Source: Bdellovibrionales bacterium (GTDB taxonomy: Bacteria; Bdellovibrionota; Bdellovibrionia; Bdellovibrionales; UBA1609). From it: 10,977 nt of DNA. The first letter of the stretch is position 1; every line of letters begins with the position of its first letter. Positions 6,175 through 10,977 of the stretch are shown here, piece after piece. Under the pieces are notes generated by a model. The model saw nothing but the letters and a program-made list of their open reading frames with translations, was not told where the DNA came from and did no database searches. The DNA is taken from assembly GCA_028279085.1 (NCBI GenBank), contig JANQSX010000019.1, forward strand, positions 1 through 10,977, read 5' to 3'. Both the position numbers and the translations under genes were made by a program.

Positions 6175-6957
6175 TTAATTCCAATATTTATTATATTGAC
6201 AGAATATGTAATCCATGTCTCTTTTTTTAGGGAAGTATCTGTGTCCTGTAGGAAGATTTCTATGCATAAGTGCATTTTTCTTTTTATCATGTGCTAGCCC
6301 TATTACATGACCCAATTCATGTAACACAACTGTCAGATAGTCTATGCTAGATAATAGACGAGGATTGTCCAAACTATCATGCCATTGATGAGGAGATAAA
6401 GGTTTATACACCATTATTACTTTTGCCGCATTAATATAACCATTTCCGTAAGTTTTATGTATTGTGCGTCCGTTGCCCCTTGTGTCTTCAAAATAACCAT
6501 CAAGTTGCTCGATAACTCCCATTCCTTCATAAGGAAAAAATAACATTCTATCTAAAATAGCAAACGGAGCTGTTAAAGGAAATATATACCAAAACCAATG
6601 AGTGTATAAATCTTCAGGATCAATAGAGTTATATTTTAATAGATCATAAGGATATTTTTTATCTTTATAGTCAGGGATATAAATGTTTAGATATTGATGA
6701 TATCTATCATTCCATATTTTTATTGCCTGACGAATTATTCGTGTTTTTCTGTTTGGTATATCCTTGCTTATGGCTATAGGAATTGGAAAAGACCTTGGTT
6801 TCCAATTTATCACTTTGTCATCAATTTCAACAAAATTACATCTATTTATATTACCTCCTCCACCTAGGATAGTGCCATGCTCATTCACTATAATTGTTTG
6901 TCCTCCAAAACAAGGGACTATAAATAATAATATAATTACATATACCAATGTTTTCAT
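6175..6957 (-). CDS. Secreted matrixin-like zinc metalloprotease 1
   Basis: The product is 260 residues from ATG 6957, chosen because MKTLVYVIILLFIVPCFGG is a clean signal peptide; an upstream ATG at 6999 would add 14 residues, and neither has a good Shine-Dalgarno. HELGHVIGLAH (213-223) is the HExxHxxGxxH zinc site of metzincins, with a downstream Met-turn candidate (ALM, Met231) and the GRRY/YFPKKRDMDYI-like C-terminal segment typical of matrixins (M10). It is therefore a predicted exported endopeptidase. GGGG and then Cys40 follow the signal, with a second cysteine at 253; the paralogue at 7407 also has GGGG then Cys. There is no classical PRCGxPD cysteine-switch propeptide. It shares SFPIP, AIKIWN and IDYLTVVLHELGH with its paralogue. 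A small lipoprotein follows downstream. The substrate is unknown. Confidence 0.88.
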   Translation of the reverse strand: MKTLVYVIILLFIVPCFGGQTIIVNEHGTILGGGGNINRCNFVEIDDKVINWKPRSFPIPIAISKDIPNRKTRIIRQAIKIWNDRYHQYLNIYIPDYKDKKYPYDLLKYNSIDPEDLYTHWFWYIFPLTAPFAILDRMLFFPYEGMGVIEQLDGYFEDTRGNGRTIHKTYGNGYINAAKVIMVYKPLSPHQWHDSLDNPRLLSSIDYLTVVLHELGHVIGLAHDKKKNALMHRNLPTGHRYFPKKRDMDYIFCQYNKYWN

Positions 6958-7000
6958 GTCTGTTTTCAGAATAAGTAAGAGTGTAAGTACAAATGGCATA

Positions 7001-7011
7001 AAGTCAATCGT
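7001..7011. repeat. 11-bp direct repeat, right side of protease cassette 1
   Basis: AAGTCAATCGT is identical to 5763-5773, 1238 bases away, and lies just upstream of the protease start region. Read on the minus strand it contains TTGACT, a -35-like hexamer, but I see no matching -10. Confidence 0.5.
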
Positions 7012-7116
7012 TTTTCATCTGATATTTATCTTCCTGATTGTGATTACAAAAATACCTCAAAGAAATGTATAAAATTAGAGAAAGAAGAATGTAATAAAAA
7101 ATTAGATAAAATGTAA
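7003..7116 (+). pseudogene. Possible 3' remnant of a small Cys-containing protein gene
   Basis: A 37-codon frame without a plausible start ends at TAA 7116. From about 7018 it reads like real coding sequence (DIYLPDCDYKNTSKKCIKLE, then more Glu, Cys and Lys), with three cysteines and a lysine-rich tail. The tail loosely recalls the lipoprotein at 4724, which also lies upstream of adk sequence. The frame is closed upstream at the direct repeat/protease boundary, as expected if the cassette cut the gene. A small inverted repeat, AACCTC-N8-GAGGTT (7115-7134), follows the stop. The remnant idea is tentative. Confidence 0.3.
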
Positions 7117-7138
7117 CCTCTAAGAGGTGAGGTTATAA

Positions 7139-7228
7139 ACTATCGTGAAAAAAATATTTTATTTGAATTGGATGGCTGTGGTTCACCAAAAGAAGTCTTT
7201 TCCCGCCTTCAATCTGTGTTAAGTTTTT
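7139..7228 (+). repeat. adk 3'-end repeat, copy 2
   Basis: The first 75 bases match adk 5583-5657 with one mismatch. The copy then continues in the adk frame to its own stop (…FSRLQSVLSF, TAA at 7228-7230), an alternative adenylate kinase C-terminus. There is no start or ribosome site, so it is not a gene by itself; it is a displaced or duplicated gene end between the two protease cassettes. Confidence 0.92.
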
Positions 7229-7370
7229 AAGAAATAATTAGGCACATCTATTCCACGAGACTTTCCATATCTAGCCCAGAATTTTTAAAGATTAAAGCCA
7301 TGATTTTTTTGTAGAAAATGTAACTTTTAATAATATAATACTATTTCTCAACTAGTTGTCTTTACTAAAG

Positions 7371-7399
7371 TTGAATCAATATACTACTTTAGTTATAAT
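7371..7399 (+). promoter_or_regulatory. Sigma-70-type promoter of metalloprotease 2 (leaderless transcript)
   Basis: TTGAAT (7371-7376), a 17-base spacer and a perfect TATAAT (7394-7399). Only seven bases separate the -10 from the ATG at 7407, so transcription should begin at or next to the start codon. This agrees with the absence of any Shine-Dalgarno and with choosing 7407 over the TTG at 7356, which lies upstream of the promoter. Confidence 0.7.
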
Positions 7400-7406
7400 T
7401 CACAAA

Positions 7407-8141
7407 ATGAAATGGTTCCTTATTTTTCTTCTTATATTAGTACCATTTGTATATGCTGATACTATAAATATAGGCGGCGGCGGTACTCAGCAATGCACTG
7501 GAGATTTTACGTCCAATCCGCCTACAGAATGGCATTATCACTTATTTCCTGTTCCTGTAATGATTGATTCTAGAATGGGTGAACAAAAAGTGAAAATGTT
7601 TATCTATGCAATAGCTATTTGGAATAAAGTTTACAAATCTTTTTTGGAAACACACTTCAGAGAACCACAAGAATATCCTCAAAAATTATTTGCTTATCGT
7701 GTTGTCACTAGCAATTATTCAAATTATGAAGAGTCTCCCTATATAGTATGGGTGTCAGAAAAGTTACTTCCAATTAGGAAGAATGGTGTAACAAAATATG
7801 CTGATAAATGGTATTGGGTATTTCATACAATCAAAGGAGCATATATACATATGAATAGTCGGCGACGATGGTATTTTGAAAAAAATGATCCATTAAACAG
7901 CAATTGGAATTGGCCTACATATGTGGATCGTAACAAAATAGACTTTCTAACAATTGCATTACATGAATTAGGTCATGCTATTGGTTTGGAACATGTTAGA
8001 GATTCAAAGAATATTATGTTTCCCTGTACTAATAGAGGAAAAAGAGTGTATCCTACATATAAAGATGTTGATAAATTTTTTAAAAATCATGATTATGAAA
8101 TAAAACTCAACCTTTGGCCAACTTTAATGGGAGCTGAATAA
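7407..8141 (+). CDS. Secreted matrixin-like zinc metalloprotease 2
   Basis: The product is 244 residues. MKWFLIFLLILVPFVYA is a clear signal peptide with an AxA-like cleavage site (VYA before DT). HELGHAIGLEH (186-196) is the metzincin zinc site, and NIM (Met204) is the Met-turn candidate; the KRVYPTYKDVD segment near the end matches the matrixin pattern. Cysteines are at 30, after GGGG, and at 207. It is the paralogue of the protease at 6175-6957, sharing FPVPV/FPIPI, the AIWN helix, and the block IDFLTIALHELGH, but is diverged in the central 90-170 region. No classical cysteine-switch propeptide is visible. A consensus promoter lies immediately upstream and the mRNA is probably leaderless. 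The lipoprotein gene starts five bases after the stop, so the two form an operon. The substrate is unknown; secretion beyond the inner membrane is inferred. Confidence 0.9.
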   Translation: MKWFLIFLLILVPFVYADTINIGGGGTQQCTGDFTSNPPTEWHYHLFPVPVMIDSRMGEQKVKMFIYAIAIWNKVYKSFLETHFREPQEYPQKLFAYRVVTSNYSNYEESPYIVWVSEKLLPIRKNGVTKYADKWYWVFHTIKGAYIHMNSRRRWYFEKNDPLNSNWNWPTYVDRNKIDFLTIALHELGHAIGLEHVRDSKNIMFPCTNRGKRVYPTYKDVDKFFKNHDYEIKLNLWPTLMGAE

Positions 8142-8146
8142 TTAAA

Positions 8147-8380
8147 ATGAAATGGATGATTATCTTATTTTTATTGCTTTCGCATTGTAAAAAACGAGAT
8201 TATGTTATTGAAGAATATGTTAATTTAACAGAAGAAGAGATTCAATGTATTGTTACAAATGTAACTCCTTTGGATAAGGAGTTTGTTAGAGAGAATGAAG
8301 ATTTTAAAATTAATGAAAAGTATTATAGTTCAGATGATCCACAATTAATAAAGTGTATAAAGCATTTAGTTAAGGAGTAA
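8147..8380 (+). CDS. Small lipoprotein paired with metalloprotease 2
   Basis: The product is 77 residues. MKWMIILFLLLSHC is a lipoprotein-type signal with Leu at -3 and Cys14 as the probable lipidated residue; His at -1 is unusual. Two further cysteines lie in the mature part (QCIV and KCIK). It aligns by eye with the lipoprotein at 5777-6097 (LTEEEI, NVTPLDKEFVRENEDFKINE, YYSSDD) but is shorter at the C-terminus. It begins five bases after the protease stop, with no close Shine-Dalgarno (a GGGAG lies 13 bases away inside the protease gene), so translation is probably coupled to the protease. The repeated protease-lipoprotein pairing suggests a cognate partner; inhibition or immunity is an inference without a recognised domain. 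Confidence 0.75.
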   Translation: MKWMIILFLLLSHCKKRDYVIEEYVNLTEEEIQCIVTNVTPLDKEFVRENEDFKINEKYYSSDDPQLIKCIKHLVKE

Positions 8381-8395
8381 ATACACTCTAATACT

Positions 8396-8421
8396 ACCTT
8401 ATAGATTCACAAGGTTTTTTT
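8396..8421 (+). terminator. Possible terminator of the protease 2 operon
   Basis: ACCTT (8396-8400) pairs with AAGGT (8411-8415) across a 10-base loop and runs into T (8415-8421). The stem is short, but it lies 16 bases after the lipoprotein stop. Confidence 0.4.
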
Positions 8422-8498
8422 ATTTCTTTTAATTTTTTATTATTTTTAGAATATGGATTGGCTTTAATAAGTTTGAATTTGAAAGGTTTCTGATATTG

Positions 8499-8549
8499 GT
8501 GGTTCACCAAAAGAAGTCTTTTCCCGCCTTCAATCTGTATTAAGTTTTT
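8499..8549 (+). repeat. adk 3'-end repeat, copy 3 (short)
   Basis: These 51 bases match 7178-7228 of copy 2 with one mismatch (A at 8539, G at 7218). It shares copy 2's terminal sequence rather than that of adk, encoding SPKEVFSRLQSVLSF and then TGA. The upstream part of the adk homology is missing or decayed. No gene is formed. The flanking sequence 8422-8498 is AT-rich with nothing else recognisable. Confidence 0.9.
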
Positions 8550-8598
8550 GATAAGGAATTGAGAGTAATTTTCATATGGATGTGATATTTCTTTACTT

Positions 8599-8841
8599 TT
8601 AAAGCTCTTTCTCAAGAGCTTGTCGCATTAATTTTTGATAATGGATACCTTGTTTTTTTGCTTTAGTTTTTAAAGCCTTTAATAGTCCTTCTGACATTCT
8701 AATTGTTACTGTTTGTTTTTTTGGCTTTAGTTCAAAACGCATAGGTTGAAAATTTTCAGAGTGTATGTAAGGAGATAAATCTTTTTTTAAGAGATTTTCT
8801 ACTGATTTATCTGTTTTTATTTTTTTTAAATGTTTTTTCAT
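8599..8841 (-). CDS. CopG-type antitoxin partner of BrnT
   Basis: The product is 80 residues. The start at ATG 8841 has a GAGG nine bases upstream and lies inside the end of the toxin gene (35-base overlap), so the two are translationally coupled. Residues 43-48 (QTVTIRM) form the ribbon and about 50-78 the two helices of a ribbon-helix-helix fold; the ending GIHYQKLMRQALE matches the CopG-type antitoxins (PF12441-like) that accompany BrnT toxins. The N-terminal half should contact the toxin. It would bind the operon's operator as a dimer, but no clear operator is visible, because the repeat insertion replaced the region upstream of the toxin. An 8-bp hairpin (8602-8621) covers its last codons and may help end the transcript. 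Confidence 0.82.
   Translation of the reverse strand: MKKHLKKIKTDKSVENLLKKDLSPYIHSENFQPMRFELKPKKQTVTIRMSEGLLKALKTKAKKQGIHYQKLMRQALEKEL
8602..8621 (-). terminator. Hairpin at the end of the antitoxin gene
   Basis: AAGCTCTT (8602-8609) and AAGAGCTT (8614-8621) form a perfect 8-bp stem with a four-base loop, overlapping the antitoxin stop codon. On the minus strand it is followed by TAAAAG and not by a T run, so it is at best a weak intrinsic terminator or an RNA-stabilising hairpin. Confidence 0.3.
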
Positions 8842-9073
8842 ATTTTTGAACCTCTTTTTTATTCATAAAACGTGCACTTATTGGTCTGATAAGTTTTTTA
8901 TTACTTATATTTCTAAAAGTAAATGCCACAACAATCAATTTGTTTTTTGGTCCCTCTCCAATAGCTAAAAATCGTTCTTCTTCATCTGAGTGTTTTACAT
9001 CTGGTGCTATATACACTTTTTTTTGAAGAAAAAAATCTTTTTTTACCTTCCTCGTCGGAATAGTGAAAGCCAT
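8807..9073 (-). CDS. brnT: BrnT-family toxin with N-terminus replaced by a repeat
   Basis: The core KHSDEEERFLAIGEG, then LIVVAFTFR and RPISARFMNKKEVQKYE, is the BrnT RNase-toxin pattern: the HS-GEER strand, the hydrophobic strand and the ISAR motif. The family normally begins with a segment of about 20 residues containing a WD and a KHG motif; here both are absent. The first residues (MAFTIPT) are encoded by the hairpin repeat 9057-9103, whose left boundary falls at the point where homology begins. The ATG at 9073 (or TTG at 9076) lies in that hairpin with no Shine-Dalgarno, so expression is doubtful. The antitoxin gene overlaps its 3' end and looks intact. I judge the toxin to be probably inactivated, although the conserved core remains in frame. 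Confidence 0.75.
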   Translation of the reverse strand: MAFTIPTRKVKKDFFLQKKVYIAPDVKHSDEEERFLAIGEGPKNKLIVVAFTFRNISNKKLIRPISARFMNKKEVQKYEKTFKKNKNR

Positions 9074-9173
9074 CAAAATGGCTTTCAGTTTACTGGATTC
9101 CGGCCTTCGCTGGAATAGTGAAAGCCATCAAAATGGCTTTCAGTTTACTGGACTCCGGAACAAGTCCGGAAAG
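9057..9173. repeat. Tandem hairpin repeat interrupting the brnT 5' end
   Basis: A 47-bp unit (9057-9103) recurs at 9112-9158 with one mismatch (T/C at position 9099). Each contains the perfect hairpin GAAAGCCAT-CAAA-ATGGCTTTC (first copy 9065-9086). The GGATTCCGG edges and a final hairpin TCCGGA-ACAAG-TCCGGA (9154-9170) link it to the repeat family at 2959-3194 and 10935-10977. It lies exactly between the stop of the 526-residue gene and the homologous part of brnT. Confidence 0.85.
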
Positions 9174-9174
9174 T

Positions 9175-10755
9175 TTAATTCGGCATGAAATTATTTTGCT
9201 CTCTTACTTCTTCAAGTATTGTTATAAAATCATCTGCAATCACCTTTACTCTATCATGTATTTGTCGTAACTCATTAGGAGGAGTGTCCATCAAGCCCCT
9301 AAAATTAAAATCAGAAAACATTTGAGCTTCCAAAGTGTTGTGTATAGATGATCTAATTACAGATGAAGGTTTATAAATAAAAACTCCTCCATCCCCTTCA
9401 TGCATTAATATGAATAGCGCCAGTTCCGCATTTTTTCTTTTTCCTACCGGCAATATTTGTATTTTTTCAACTAAATATTTATAAAAATTTTCATAATTTC
9501 TATCAAAATAGGTGCTTTTTACATTAATGGAACTTATAGAATGAACGCTTATGTCGTGATTAAAAAACCACCCGGGACTTACCAATTTTTCCCGTGAATG
9601 TCCTCCTTCCGGTTTGTTAATTAAACCTCCTACATAAACATCCGCTATGTTGGCTCTATTAATAGCCATCACTCCCATTTTCCCTAATATCGTTGGCATT
9701 ATAATATAGGCAGGAAAACGATTTACAATGTTGTTTATATCAACTTTTGTAGGTGCATGCATCTCCTGTACAACACCATCAGTATCTTTTGTTAAATCAT
9801 ACACTCTGGATAAAGCATAGTTAAATCTTAACCACCAATTATAAGTAACCCCTTCTTTTTGAACAGTAAGTTCGGCATGTCTTTCTAATCGTTCCAAAGC
9901 TCTAAGAGCAGGAAAGTCTGCAGAAGTGAGTCCTTTTCTCATATAATCAATATGAGTTTTAACTTTATCCGCAAAATAATCTATATGGGTTTTATAAGGA
10001 TTAATTTTTAATTTTCTTATCTGAAGAGCCACGGCTATCCATTCATTCACCTCATCCATACCTCTTACATAAGCCGAATTAAAGCCCTGCACCTTAAGTT
10101 TTTGTTCTTCATTTGTTCTTTTCGGAACTCCCAATAGAGAAGAATCAAGTCTTTTTCTATTTGATTTAAGTGCCGCAAATACCATATCCAACTTAGGGCT
10201 TCCTTGTTTAATAGACACATTAAAATCACCATTTTTCATAAAAACATGAAAGCCCTCATCAAAAACATCCCTCCTATTTTCACTATGATAATCAAATTTA
10301 AAAGAGGAGCTTATTTCCACTTCCACTCTTTTTAGATCACCGGATGCTGTTATTACTTCCACTACAGCGCTTTTTAAACTTATTTTCCTGACTATTCTAC
10401 CTATCAACGGTGCAGAAGATCTAACAGGGTATGAATTTAACCTACCTATAAAGAAATTATCTGTTCCATATATATTACCTTTATAAAAATTATATAAAAA
10501 CATTAATGCTTGATTATGCAAATCAATCATTGCGCGAAAAGCTTCTATAGAATGGCCTGATCTCTTTAACTGTAAATCCAGTTGTGGATTATATTTTTCA
10601 ATCAAAGCCACCCAATGAGTTTTTTCACTTTTTAAATCAAAAGATCGAAGCATGGCAAAACCCATACTTGTCGAAAAAGCTACTTCACAAGGTTGAGAAA
10701 TAGCCTTTAAAGGAACAAATAAGAAGATCAAAGAAAACAAGAATGAAATCCACAT
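9175..10755 (-). CDS. Large secreted protein of unrecognised family
   Basis: The product is 526 residues from ATG 10755, preceded by AAAGGAGG (10 bases from GGAGG to ATG); a longer frame from 10800 would translate this ribosome site as protein, so it is rejected. MWISFLFSLIFLFVPLKAIS is a signal peptide with cleavage near AIS/QP, so the protein is exported. No transmembrane helix follows and the protein has a single cysteine after the signal, just past the cleavage site. A beta-rich stretch lies at about 110-190 (RIVRKISLKSAVVEVITASG), and the rest looks mixed and helical (ALRALERLERHAELTVQ). No domain, catalytic motif or repeat is recognised. The stop codon abuts the repeat at 9057-9173, so the original C-terminus may have been altered. 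It shares a strand with the toxin-antitoxin genes but is separated from them by the repeat. Confidence 0.8.
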   Translation of the reverse strand: MWISFLFSLIFLFVPLKAISQPCEVAFSTSMGFAMLRSFDLKSEKTHWVALIEKYNPQLDLQLKRSGHSIEAFRAMIDLHNQALMFLYNFYKGNIYGTDNFFIGRLNSYPVRSSAPLIGRIVRKISLKSAVVEVITASGDLKRVEVEISSSFKFDYHSENRRDVFDEGFHVFMKNGDFNVSIKQGSPKLDMVFAALKSNRKRLDSSLLGVPKRTNEEQKLKVQGFNSAYVRGMDEVNEWIAVALQIRKLKINPYKTHIDYFADKVKTHIDYMRKGLTSADFPALRALERLERHAELTVQKEGVTYNWWLRFNYALSRVYDLTKDTDGVVQEMHAPTKVDINNIVNRFPAYIIMPTILGKMGVMAINRANIADVYVGGLINKPEGGHSREKLVSPGWFFNHDISVHSISSINVKSTYFDRNYENFYKYLVEKIQILPVGKRKNAELALFILMHEGDGGVFIYKPSSVIRSSIHNTLEAQMFSDFNFRGLMDTPPNELRQIHDRVKVIADDFITILEEVREQNNFMPN

Positions 10756-10934
10756 ATTCTCATTACCTCCTTTATTGATATTTGCGAGGCAATATATCAT
10801 AAAAAGAAAAATAACGCCTGTTTATAATTGGGTATATTCAAACTCTTATTAGAAATAAGGGATGAATCAGCTTGAATGAGCTTATAATGAATGAGAAAAC
10901 TGTAAAATTTACATATATATTTTCTTATATCATT

Positions 10935-10977
10935 TCGTCCTTCTTGTTTAGGTTCGTCCTTCCGGCGCAGGCCGGAA
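10935..10977. repeat. Dispersed CCGG repeat at the right edge
   Basis: TCGTCCTTC and then TTCGTCCTTCCGGCGCAGGC repeat the block structure of 2959-3016, and the sequence runs off the window at CCGGAA. Between 10756 and 10934 I see only AT-rich sequence and the ribosome site of the 526-residue gene, without a clear promoter. Confidence 0.75.

Noticed and set aside
6764..7072. Plus-strand frame of about 100 codons
   Set aside because: Antisense to the start of metalloprotease 1, with no ribosome site and no recognisable protein character.
7139..7230. A second adenylate kinase gene
   Set aside because: Only about the last 30 codons are present, with no start, nucleotide-binding loop or LID.
7356..7406. 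TTG start for metalloprotease 2
   Set aside because: It lies upstream of the consensus promoter, and the added residues would bury the signal peptide; ATG 7407 fits better.
10756..10800. Upstream ATG start for the 526-residue secreted protein
   Set aside because: The extra codons read through the AAAGGAGG ribosome site and would displace the signal peptide from the N-terminus.

Overview
This is a strongly AT-rich bacterial window (roughly one third GC by eye) that reads as an accessory region. Secreted or lipidated proteins with N-terminal signal peptides and lipobox-like cysteines point to a Gram-negative (diderm) organism. The mix of Cys-rich exported proteins, small lipoproteins, metalloproteases and large secreted proteins of unknown family would fit a predatory or host-associated lineage such as the Bdellovibrio/Bacteriovorax group, but nothing in the window fixes the taxon. 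Clusters of short GC-richer repeats built around CCGG and GGAATCCAG interrupt the AT-rich background at 2959-3194, 9057-9173 and 10935-10977.

Layout. 1-1891 (minus): the first 630 codons of a Cys-rich secreted protein that runs off the left edge. 2008-2916 (minus): a membrane-anchored or exported Sel1/TPR-like protein, with a clear terminator between it and the first gene. 2959-3194: a repeat cluster. 3195-3788: AT-rich, with only a possible degenerate lipoprotein-gene start. 3789-4460 (minus): a RelE/HigB-like toxin and XRE antitoxin operon with a recognisable promoter/operator. 4565-4638: a structured inverted-repeat element. 4724-4939 (plus): a small Cys-containing lipoprotein. 5036-5677 (plus): adenylate kinase (adk), the only housekeeping gene.

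The most striking structure is downstream of adk. The last ~75-95 bases of adk recur at 7139-7228 and again, shorter, at 8499-8549, all in the same orientation. Between copies 1 and 2 is a minus-strand matrixin-like metalloprotease plus small lipoprotein. Between copies 2 and 3 is a plus-strand paralogue of the same pair in the same protease-then-lipoprotein order. Copies 2 and 3 end in the same alternative in-frame adk C-terminus, which differs from that of the present adk. This suggests that protease/lipoprotein cassettes entered at the 3' end of adk and displaced the earlier gene end.

The right part (8599-10755, minus) holds a BrnT-type toxin with a CopG-type antitoxin. The toxin's 5' end has been replaced by a tandem hairpin repeat, and upstream of it lies a 526-residue secreted protein of unrecognised family whose stop codon abuts that repeat. 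The two toxin-antitoxin loci, repeated gene ends, repeat insertions and gene remnants all indicate a recombination-prone island around adk.
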